The position numbers and the translations under genes are program-made. Below the pieces are notes generated by a model. It made no database searches and had not been told where the DNA came from. It worked only from the letters and a program-made list of their open reading frames with translations. Shown piece after piece: positions 34,351 through 44,532 of a stretch of 64,000 bases of DNA. This DNA comes from Aegilops tauschii subsp. strangulata (taxonomy: Eukaryota; Streptophyta; Magnoliopsida; Poales; Poaceae). Where the stretch lies: the NCBI RefSeq assembly GCF_002575655.3, contig NC_053039.3:377743633-377807632 (forward strand). The letters are read 5' to 3'. Positions within the stretch are counted from its first letter, which is position 1, and every line of letters begins with the position of its first letter.

Positions 34351-34749
34351 AGGGCGAATCCCCTTTTACATCGTCCTTTTGGTTTTTCAATGTATTCTAA
34401 TATGTTTCTTCTTTTTAACACCGTTTTCTATTTATTCTTATCAACTAAATGATCTCTACTTCTAATGTCTCAGTTGGTAGTCTCCGTTCCGGGTTTATTT
34501 TCGTCCCACCTCCCGAGTGAGGGAGAGGGGGAGAGAGAGTGAGGAAGAGGGAGGGAGAGGGTGTGTGTGAGAGAATTTGATGGTAAAAAAGTCGTCAATG
34601 TCACTTAATATGTATGAGAATATTAAATGTAATATTAACATAATTGATACTGAACTTTTAAACTTAAATGTGGCCCCGTTGCAACGCACGGGCGTTCTTC
34701 TAGTAGCATGTAAATATGCAGTTCTAAGTTGAAACAAAAAAGTCTAGAA

Positions 34750-37700
34750 TCAGTTAGCGCTCGCATGACAGGAACTGCAAGGCTCAACAACAATCAAGTT
34801 GACATTACAGGGTACTTCGGGCTTGATGTATCTTCTTATAGCCACGAGCGATTTCTGGGCCTGTAGGACATCACGCGCGTCCATGGGGAAGCACCTGCCG
34901 CTTCTGCATGAGGAACACCTAGAGTAACCATGGGTGGTGTCCAACGTCAGGCACTCAAGCGAAGCCGTGTGCTTCAGCATACGACAGGTTAGCTCAATCA
35001 TGCTCTCAGCCGAGTAAAAACTATATATCGTCACGTTCTTGAGGCTGCCATGGCGAAACTCTTGCGCCCGCGCCAAATGTGAAACATCGCGATGAATCCG
35101 ACCGTAGCCTCTGTTAACACAGTTCATAATGCTCGCTGACTGCAAGGGCACAATATGTTGATGTCAACTACTTCTCACAAAAATGACAATAGTTCTAGAT
35201 GAACCAGCTGAAAAATAAAAATGGGCTCAAAGACAAGATTAGCATGAGATGCGCCTTATCTATGTATGTTACTAAATACTCCACTTGTTCATAAATAAAT
35301 GATGTTTCGAGCATTGTTACAATCTCAAATATGCATGTTTGGCCGTTGCTTTTCATATAACTATTTTAATGAAAAAATATGATATTGTGTGATCCCTGAC
35401 AAATCTAACGGAACAACTGTAACCTGACCAGTCAAAATGGTTTACTATATCGAAGAGAGTTGACAAAGTTTGATTGCAAGCTTTTTACGGTGTCATGTAT
35501 TTATGAAAAGAGATTATTTTATTTTCTAAATTACTTAGCTTTGAAGTAAAAATAGAAATCTATGATCAGCTAAAGACAATAGGCATGATAATCTGAGTTA
35601 ATTAATAAACAGACTTTGTAAAGAAACGGTAATAATACTCAATTGTTGAATCAATGGCTATATAACAGGACTTACGCTCAAGACGAGAGTCTCCAAGGCA
35701 GGAGAAGCATCAAGAAAAGCTAACAGAGACAAATAATCATATTCATCTGCTGCCGAGACAGCGGGGAGAGAAATATTCAAGTACTTGAGGTGTTGGAATT
35801 TGCCGGGCACCATTGGTGTGCTCACCTGCTGAAGAAAGAGATTCCTCAGATTAGTATGTCCCCTGATATAACAACTACTCCTTAGAGCAATAGCTGATCG
35901 CAGAACCAAGTAATTTAAGTTTAGAGGATCTGATGGAGATGCTCTTATTATGGAAGGCAAAACCAAGGAATTGCCGGTCTAAAGTCTCAGATTATGCATA
36001 CCTCGTGTGGCAACAACAATATGTCAAGGACTTCAACACCGGGTGTGATTGATGGAAGCTTGCCGAGAGCGTAACTTGGGGATGCAGGTGTTATTCGGAG
36101 CTGCTTCACTTGAGATGAACCATCTCCCAGTGAGAGTGAGAAATCCACTTGGTCGCCAAGTTCAAGGTCGACAGTAGAGATATCTGGGGCATTGCTCTCA
36201 ATTGCATGTAGCATCTCACACTCAAAACACCTCCACGGACCTGAGGTGCCGCAGCAGGCAAGGTATCTTCAAGCAGATGATCTCACCACAATCAGAGAGT
36301 CGCAGATGCCTCAAAGCCAAAGACTCATAAAGGAAGCACCCCAATTCGTCGTCGCCGATACGCACGGACTGCAGGTGCAATCTTGTCAGGCAACCAAGTC
36401 CGGCGGTGGGATGGAAACTAGAATTGGTGAGTTAAGATACCGAATCGACCGCCCGCTCTCGCCTGATAAAAGCGAGCACGGGAAGTTGTAACGCTGTAAT
36501 AAGGGCAGCATCACGGTGAGTTCTTGGATACCGGGCGCAATGGCAGCCTTGAGGAACCTGTCGACGTAAGAGGTGTCGAGTCTGTTCCAGTTCCAGGGGA
36601 GTTGGAGCTCAAGCGTTTTCACTCCGGTGCCTGAATGATTTCCAACGATATGGTCAATTCTGCTTACAAGATCCATTGCTACTTCGTCCACTGTTCCTGC
36701 TTTTCTAATCAAGCCCAGTTGTTGCATACCGAAGGTGAGATTAGGATAGTGTCTCCAGGAACGTCGAAATGACCGAGACACGCACGCAGCACGTGCGGCG
36801 TCTCGCAGCGGCATTAGGGCATGTATATGATGCACGACATCCTGCAGGCAGAAGCAAGGGAGGAGAAATCAGCATTGGCATTGTAAAATCAGAATGATGG
36901 CGTCAATAACCAGTAGTGGGGCAAAAATAAAAACGAACCATATGTATGATCTTGTGATAAGAAAGTGGACTAGAACATGACTCTGGTCAGTAGCTGCTTT
37001 ACATATGGCATTGTCGTCATTATTAACCGGGATGCATGAGAGATTGTGCGTGTTTACTTCTACAGTAGGACGATGGCATCACTGGGCTAATAGTGCAACA
37101 TTCTTTTCTGGAACAAACTTGGCGCGGTTAACCAACTGAAATAAACATGTACTATGTACTAGCAAGCTTGACACCCTTCTGAATATTTGGCACCCCACTG
37201 ACTAGGTCTAATTCAGAAGAGAAACGATGTTGCAATTCCTTTGACCGAACAGAACTGGAATAGTCTGGGAGCATAATGTACAGTCAAAGCAAACTATTAC
37301 TCCATCCGTCCCAAATGATAAGACGTTCTAACTTTTCTCTGAATCAAATATTTAGTCTATTTTGAAATATCCAAAACATCAAACCGAGGTAGTACGTACC
37401 TCGGAAAGGCTGTTCCATGATGAGTTGATTCCATTGTGAGCGTTTGAACCGGTGCCGTCGCCGTCGTCGTCGTCGTCGCCGTCGTCTTGTTGGCAGGGTG
37501 GGCACTTCCGTTTAACTGCCGAAGAACCCGAGTCGCCTGAAATAGAGTGAGGGGTTATGATTGGGAACAGACAATTGGTCCCTTGAGAATAATGACATCG
37601 AGATTACGGCACCCTGCCTGCCGCGACATCACCGAGATCCAGAAGTTCCAGCTCTCCGGCAAGGGCATCAACAGTTTTTAGAATCACTAGGTCGCAAGGT

Positions 37701-37841
37701 CAAATCCACACCCACGTTTGTAGGAGGAAACCCTCCAAATTCGACAATGTACATGACTCGAGGATCAACGGATAACAAATTAAGAGGCCGGGGCAAGGAG
37801 GAGCTAGCTAGCTTACCGCGGGATTGGGTGGACTCCACCAT
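34750..37841 (-). pseudogene. F-box/LRR (FBD-type) gene, five exons, probably inactive
   Basis: Exons in transcript order: 37817-37841, 37400-37536, 36002-36842, 35676-35978, 34750-35139, mostly with GT-AG borders. Exon 1 starts MVESTQSR. Exon 2 adds an Asp run and ends NSLSE. Exon 3 opens with an F-box core, DVVHHIHALMPLRDAARAAC, then SRSFRRSWRHYPNLTF and leucine-rich repeats. The last exon is the conserved C-terminus with SLECLTLDTTHG, CFPM and VVEPCSSCH. Such proteins act as substrate adaptors in SCF ubiquitin ligases; substrates are unknown for most grass copies. Breaks: one base missing near 36430-36436 and one extra base in the A-run at 36224-36227. The two cancel, but about 200 bp between them is out of frame and holds a stop. 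The gap between exons 3 and 4 is only 23 bp, too short to splice. A sequencing error could explain one indel, less easily all three. Confidence 0.83.
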
Positions 37842-38043
37842 GCCCGGCACGGTCAAGGGCGACCACCGGAGAGGAGGAGGGGAGGAGATCGCGGCGAGGA
37901 GCCGCACGCTTTGGCTGCCCGCGGTTCCCTCGTCAGAAGCAAACTGAAAGGCGCTCGTACCCTCCGTCGATGCGATCCCCTTGTGTACCTGGCGTCGTAC
38001 TAGTACCGTACAGAGCTCGTGTTACATATGTAGCGTTGCCTGC
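37842..38043. other. 5' side of the F-box gene
   Basis: Probable 5' UTR and promoter. The frame extends upstream to a Met at 37907, an alternative start. No clear TATA box. Confidence 0.4.
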
Positions 38044-38063
38044 TAGTATCTTCGAGTTTTTCT

Positions 38064-38359
38064 CGAACCAATCTCTGGTTACATGAACAGTGGTATCCCC
38101 AGCCATTAGAGTTCAAATTCTGGTGCTCGCATTTATCCTGAATTTATTTCAGGATTTCCGACGATACGCGTTCAGTGGGAGGAGACGTTTCCATCGACTA
38201 CGAGTTGCCTACGGTGACTTCGTAAAATTTCAAGATGATATGTTGGTTCAGTCTCTTGGAGGTGCTTATAGGAATAGGGTGCGTGTATGCGTTCATATGA
38301 ATGAGTGTATGCGCGTATATATGAGCGCTTGTGTCTGTAATGATGTTCAAGAAAAATAA
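38064..38359 (+). mobile_element. SINE-like retroposon
   Basis: About 296 bp flanked by an imperfect duplication of about 20 bp: TAGTATCTTCGAGTTTTTCT (38044-38063) and TAGTATCTTGGATTTTTCT (38360-38378). Near the start is GAGTTCAAATTCTGG, close to a polymerase III B box (GGTTCGAATCC). The 3' end is A-rich (GAAAAATAA). The body (GATTTCCGACGATACGCG, then GGTGCTTATAGG) is a common dispersed plant sequence. Together these fit a SINE. Confidence 0.68.
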
Positions 38360-38378
38360 TAGTATCTTGGATTTTTCT

Positions 38379-38775
38379 AATCAACGAAGGAAGATTTTTA
38401 TTTCATCCGTGTGTTTCAGCGGTATACATCTACTACTACTCGGTCATTGGAACGGGGGCAAACAAATGACCGCGCGTTCATTATTTGTATAATTTTAATG
38501 AGATTGTGTACTCAATCGCGATGATTTACTTATCATTTTACTGTTATTGTGACAGCATAGTAAAAAAAGGATTTTATTGGTTTTAAAGAATAGGATTTTT
38601 ATTGCTAAGCCAATAAGACGTGGGCTTACCGAGGCAGTTTTGAGATAGAAGAGATGGAGGAGAAGAAATCAAAACAATAAGATGTGTAATCCCCAATCCA
38701 CCTTTCAATACCGGCGGATATCCTTGTGTCCACTGAGCAAAGTGCTTTTGTGCCCGAGCGCCTAATCACCTATAA
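38379..38775. other. Intergenic DNA, nothing recognised
   Basis: AT-rich, no frame or repeat of note. Confidence 0.4.
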
Positions 38776-38904
38776 TATTTTGATTGTATGAGTGTTCAAA
38801 TGAATTATCACATACGATGTATATAGACATATTTTAGAGTGTAGATTCATTTATTTTGCTTCTGGTTGAAATCTTTAAAGATAAATATTTAGAAACGGAG
38901 GGAG
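38776..38904. mobile_element. Truncated Stowaway MITE
   Basis: The right end CGGAGGGAG is followed by TA (38905-38906). The inner sequence (TAGAGTGTAGATTCATTTATTTTGC, TATATAGACATATTTTAGAG) is the familiar Stowaway core. The left terminus is missing. Confidence 0.65.
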
Positions 38905-39551
38905 TATATGATAGAACCGGCTGTCCTACTCAGCTTTAGCATCATCTTTGTTCGTCTGTTATGAACTGTGTCACTTCTGTCATGTTTGTTGTCCGTATAC
39001 ATGAAGGGATTGCAAGTGATCAAAGTGAGTATTTCATGGCAATTGTTCAGAAAGTTTGTTAACAAAGACGAGCTCCATTCATCTTGGCCTCAACACAACT
39101 CGTTCAATCCACAGGAGTGCTAGTGCGCACGTACAACAAATATCCCTGGTGCTCCCGAGCTCCTCGGAGAAAAAGACGCCCAGCGCACTGGAGTTCACGA
39201 AGAACGAAGCCATGACAATTGACACAAGATAGAGAGCATGGCAACATGTTGTCTCAGTTTTTGTATACACTACGCATCATTGATATAAGTTTCCGGAAAC
39301 AAAAAAGATTAGGCAGGTAAAATGCATGAAACATACGTATTTAGTAATAAAGATAAATTATTTCACGGCCGTCAAAAAAGTCACCTACAAAATTTAGCCT
39401 TGGGCGATAACAAACAAGATTTTGGAGCTCAGTGTTCTTACAAAGACAGTCCATCGCTCGATGTCATCATCACTCTGGCTCCAGTGATACTTCTATTTTT
39501 TGCTCATCCACCTCCAGGGTATTTAAAAAAAATGGATGCCTACAGAACTAA
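38905..39551. other. 3' flank of the HSP90 gene
   Basis: Probable 3' UTR next to 39551, then intergenic DNA. No other gene recognised. Confidence 0.4.
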
Positions 39552-42500
39552 CTAATCTCTCCATGGGTCATTCTCGTTCTCAGTCCTGACTTCGGATGGC
39601 TCAACGACCTCCGTTACAACACCTTCAGAAGAGTCGACGTCGGCATTGGTCTCAGCCTCCTCGGTGCCGGATCTACCCCATCTCCCGCCAAGGGCGATGG
39701 TCATCATCTCGTAGATCTTGCCCCCCAACTCCGCTGGACTCTCAGGCTAAACAAACCAAGCAACAATCATTAGGCCACGAGCGATATGTATCATCATTGA
39801 CCATGAACGGGAGCATATAGGTATCTTGTAACTTACAGTGTATCCACTGGAGATCAGGGCAGTCTCGTACAGCAACTCAACTGCCCTCTTGGCTTCGGTG
39901 CTCTCAGGCTCGTTCTTGCAAGCAGCCTATTGTTATTCACGAAGTATACATTAGTGATTGAACAACAACAAATAGGTATGAATTGCAAAGATTGCAGGTA
40001 TCTTACACTCAAGTCCTTGACAATAGGGTGGTCGGGGTTGATTTCAAAAATTCTTCTTCCTCTCATGAACTCCAAGCTTGATGTGTCACCAAGCGTTTGT
40101 GCTTTCATAAGCCTATCAAGTTGAACAAGTGTTAGGACAACAACTGCACGCTTATTTTGCCAAATTGGGTAGGTGAATGAACCATCAAGCTACCTTTCCA
40201 TGTTAGCCGACCAACCAAACTTGCCAGATACAAGAACACATGGTGAAGAGCTGAGTCGCTTTGAAATTTGGACCTTGGCAACTTTGTCACCCAGCTGCTG
40301 CTTTATCCAGTCACAAAGAAGAGTGTATTCCTGCTTGGTTTCTTCCTTGTCCTCATCCTCATCGCCTGAAACAGCCAATATATGTTATTGCCATGCAGAA
40401 ACTGCTAATCACATGACAATTCAAATTCACTTACCCAATTCTAGGTCTTCCTTGCTGATATCAACAAACTTTTTCTCTTTGTACGTCTGCAGATTCTGAA
40501 TAGCTACCTCATCAATCGGTTCGATAAGGTATAGAACCTAAAAAAATGGAACAGTGTCAGCTTAAGCTAACTGTAGCACAACAGAAAAATCAATTCTGTG
40601 ATCAACAACAAGATAAGCACATACTTCAATATCTTTCTGAAGCAGCTTTTCCAAGAATGGAGCGGTCTTTGCACTCTGAAGACTATCTGTGGCAATATAA
40701 TAGATAGCCTTTTGGGTCTCGGGCATATTCTCCACATACTGATCGAGACTTATCAAATCCGTTTCATTTTTAGAGGAATAAAACCGCAGCAAAGGAGCAA
40801 GGCGCTTCTGATTTCCTGAGTCCTCAATGCAACCAAGTTTCATAAATTTGCCAAAGCTCTCCCAAAATTTCTTGTAGTCCTGCACGAAGCACGTCAAGCT
40901 TCAAGACAAGCCTAATGAAACAAAAGCTTGGGAACAAGAGGAAGTTAGACTCTTACCTCCTTGTTATCCTTGTCAGCAATATCCTGAATCATATCAAAAG
41001 TCTTCCTAACAAGTCTCTTGCGCATGATCCTGACCTGAAACATATGGATGGTGATAATTAGTTCCAAGAACCACACACTAAAGTAAACAACTGCAGGTTA
41101 AGTCACAAATGCTTTCCAGTAACTTACAATACGACTTTCTTGAAGAATCTCACGAGAAACATTCAGAGGGAGATCATTCGAGTCAACAACACCTTTGACA
41201 AAGCTCAAGTACCTGGGGAACTGCAGAGAGAACACTAAAGTTCAGCGGCCCATTACAACATTGTAAATATAGTAACCAAAGAAGTACAGTAGCTTCTAAC
41301 TCTAATAACAGAATAAAAAAATTGTGGCAACATACCAGCTCGCCATCAAAGTCATCAGAAATGAAAACCCTCTTGACATACAACCTGATATTTTTGGTCT
41401 TAGGGTTCATTATCTCCTCATTGCTAAGTGGTGCCATTCCTGGGATGTAGAGAACACTTCTAAATTCCACCTCACCCTGTTTGCAACAAAAGTCTTGTCA
41501 GAATGTTTGGTGTGCATTAACATAACAGATGTTTAGTTTCGGAAGTGTTCGCACCTCTGTTGTAAAGTGTGCATGAGCTAGAGGATCCAAAAACTCATTG
41601 AATGCCTTCTTGTAAAATTCATTGTACTCAGTTTCCTCGACTTCCTTTGGATTTCTCATCTACATGACAAGAAAATTCATTTCAGCTTCTGTTTCTTCAA
41701 TATATATCCAACAGAAAACCAAACTACTAAAGTAAAGACATGTTTCACATGACAGTTACACTGCAGGTACCAACGATAAGGATATGGAAACAAATAATTT
41801 GGGTGCCAACATACCCATATTGGCTTTGTTTCATTTGCCAATTCCCAATCCCAGTACTTCTCAGTGATAGTTTTCTTCTTCTTCTCCTTCTCACCCTACA
41901 AAAGAGGAGGGATTATTTTTATATACAATATGGATGAGTTTGATCACAGTGACAACCGAATGCACATAAAGCTAACCTCTGCTGTCTCTTCGGCTTCTTT
42001 TGACTCCTCTTCTTCAACCTATTTAGAGGATGTAACAAGTGCACAGAAGAGAAGAAATAAATATCAATTCCAACGAAACTTAGTATGACTGGAGGTTTAA
42101 ACTTTAAAGCAGAGCATACTCAAAATCCTACCTCAACTGTTCTAGATTTCTCCTGCCATGTAAAAATGGGGAACGAAACAAACTGCGAGTAGTTCTTAAC
42201 TAGACCTTGAATCCTCGTAGGGTCAGCAAATTCATACTTATCATCCTCCTAAAGGAACAAAAGTATAGTTAAGAGTCATGTTAGGACTTAGGTGATAAAG
42301 GTTGTACAGAATATCAGTATAAGCTTCTTATCTTACTCTTAAAAAGAGAGTAATCTGTGTTCCACGTGTCAGCATTTTCTCAGGATCAGTCTCTTCCCTG
42401 ATAACGTATGAGCTACTGTTAGCCTCAGCTTCCCATATATACTGCTTATCTGTCTTGGGACTCTTAGTGGACACCACAACCTGCAAGGCAACAAGTATCC

Positions 42501-43783
42501 ACAAGTTTGAAAACTACTTTTGGCTTGCAAAACAGATGTACAAATAATTTGAAATTGTTCCTCAAAACATGCAGCAACAACCACCATACAGAATTTCATG
42601 TATAATGGTCCACCATCCAATAGATATTCTGTACCTTCTCTGCAACAAGAAAAGCCGAATAAAATCCAACACCAAATTGACCAATAAGTCCATTATCTGC
42701 ACCAAGCTCCTTGTTCTCCTGAAAAAAAGAGAAAGCAAATTGACATCAACATCAACAATGAAGAAAAAGGTCATCATAGAACACAAACTGATGAAGCTAG
42801 ATGGGGAAGGAGGTGCACCTTCAGAGCCTTCAAAAATTTGGAGGTACCACTTTGTGCGATAGTTCCAAGGCAGTCCTTGAGCTCATCCTTTGTCATCCCA
42901 ATGCCACTATCACTGTAAAATCCAAAACAATGGGTCTGAGACTGAATTGTGACTTCTGTAAGAATTGATGACTGAACTGCCAATCTGATAGAGAAGAACA
43001 TACGTGATAGTTATTGTGCCAGCATCAGGGTCAGGTTTAATCCTTATTTCCATGTCACCACCATCAGCCAGCACGGACGGGTCAGTTACACTGAGAAATC
43101 TCAGCTTATCCAAGGCATCACTCGCATTACTGGGTGAAAACATAAATTTATCCAGGTCAGATAGTCAGCAATGATTTTCTACTAATAGTAGTTTAATTAT
43201 CATACATCTTGATGAGCAGAAGACTGACCTTACAAGCTCCCGAAGGAACACTTCCTTATGGCTGTAGAGGCTGTGAACAATCAAATCCATCAAGCGGCTA
43301 ACCTGGAGGACAGAAAGAGAAACTGCATAAACATCCAATCCTGGAACTGCTAAAAACTACTCACAAACGAATTGGCAACAGACTCTCAATTTCATTATAT
43401 CCTGTAAATAAATGAACCACGAATCCTGCCACCAGAGAGCGCAGCAACCAGAACCGACTGGTCGTTACGCCTCCCAGATTAAGGGGATCCAAAATCCAAC
43501 CGGAAAGGTACACAAGGATTGGAGCCCCTGCACCCACCTCGGCCTGGTACTCGAACTTCTCGCCGGCGGCCTCCTCCTCCTCCCCGGCGGTCTTCTCGGC
43601 AACGGCGGAGGCGCACCTGGCCCCGACCAGCCGGCCCCTCCCGGCCTCCCACCTGACTCCTCTGGCGCCGGCGGGCCTCCTCCCCTGCGGCGCGAGCGCG
43701 GCCCGCAGCAGCCCCCGCGACGGGCTCGGCCGCAGCGCCGCCACCGAGGACGGGCCCAGGGTCCTGCTCAGCGCGGGCGCCAT
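39552..43783 (-). CDS. Chloroplast-type HSP90 chaperone (19 exons, intact)
   Basis: Exons (high to low): 43538-43783, 43229-43302, 43004-43129, 42819-42912, 42635-42718, 42337-42480, 42132-42248, 41977-42018, 41815-41895, 41555-41659, 41336-41476, 41128-41220, 40957-41034, 40625-40879, 40435-40537, 40194-40365, 40007-40112, 39837-39926, 39552-39746. They sum to 2,346 nt, 781 residues, with GT-AG introns and no break. Residues 1-60 are Arg/Ala/Ser-rich, a likely plastid transit peptide. The N-terminal ATPase domain shows [15 protein letters not shown] (catalytic Glu 104, Asn 108), DSGIGM (150-155) and GQFGVGFYS (193-201). A charged Glu/Lys linker follows, then the middle domain with [11 protein letters not shown] (Arg 441, Gln 445). 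The C-terminus is DPWRD rather than the cytosolic MEEVD, matching organellar HSP90. Family role: ATP-driven folding and protein import in the plastid stroma. A mitochondrial location is the alternative. Confidence 0.95.
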
Positions 43784-44532
43784 GGGAGAGGCAGACGTCG
43801 CGGCGCTCGCTGGTGGTTGGTCGTTCGGATGGTTTGGGTTCCGGCGCGGTGTCTGGGAGGGGGAGACGAAAGGATAAGGGGCTGGGCTAGGGTTTATACT
43901 TGGGATAGAATGGTGGAGGGTGGGTTTAGGGGCGAGGGGGGAGACGACGACGAGAGGGAGGAGTCTAGAAGGCTGTAGGGCGCACGGGGGTGGCGTGTGG
44001 CGGCGTGCGCGGCGCCGTCGGATGGGGTGGAGCCGACGGTGGATGGGGGGATGGCGTGGGATGTGTGGGAGGCTGTTTGTCCGACGTGCGGAGCGGCTCC
44101 GCGAGTGGCGACCATTCGTTCGTTTGGGGCTCCGCGAGACTGCTGCCAGCTTCTCCGTCTCTCTCGGTTGCTCCGCCCCCGCCGTCCCGTCACCGTACGA
44201 CGCGGTCTCGTCGCATTTGAAGTAAAAATGCACACAACCGTCGCATTCATGTCACGATTAGCATAATTTTATATTCATGGCATTTTGCACCGAATCGAAT
44301 TTCTGGCAACAATAAAAAATGCTGAGCTATTTTCTGAGCACGTTTTGACATGACTACTCCCTCACGTGCCGACAACGGTGACGACACGGCGTTAACGGCC
44401 TCTGTCCGAAGCGACTGGGTCGAACCCGAGCGCTCCCTCGGTCACTCCCCTCCCTCACTCTCCCTCTCCTCTCTCGCGGGGCATGACGGTGGCGAGGTTC
44501 TGTTCATCCAGCGCCAGCCGACTGTGGTGGGA
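43784..44532. other. 5' UTR and promoter side of the HSP90 gene
   Basis: GC-rich to about 44220, then AT-rich. Frames open on both strands reflect composition only. I saw no convincing run of three heat-shock elements (alternating GAA/TTC). Confidence 0.45.

Larger units (their letters stand above)
32359..34703 (+). mobile_element. Non-autonomous Helitron
   Basis: The 5' end TCTCTACTCCTAATGG follows an A. The 3' end is a hairpin CCCGTTGCAACGCACGGG (34675-34692) followed by CTAG (34700-34703) and a T. Insertion between A and T with TC and CTAG ends defines a Helitron; these ends are the common Triticeae type. No Rep/helicase is present. The interior has a 61-bp tandem repeat, a 103-bp tandem repeat and a 1-kb GC-rich part (33180-34350) that may be captured gene sequence. 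A second 5'-type end, TCTCTACTTCTAATGTCTCA, at about 34452 suggests nested or recombined Helitrons, so the real unit could be only 34452-34703. A 5' end at 32352 is also possible. Confidence 0.72.

Noticed and set aside
35278..35330. Stowaway-like start (ACTCC-CTTGTTCATAAATAAATG)
   Set aside because: Only one degenerate end is visible and there is no matching right end, so an element cannot be defined. The same holds for TACTCCATCCGTCCCAAATG near 37300.
43361..44233. 290-residue minus-strand ORF around the HSP90 start
   Set aside because: Only the part 43538-43783 is exon 1. The rest is 5' UTR and intron read through.
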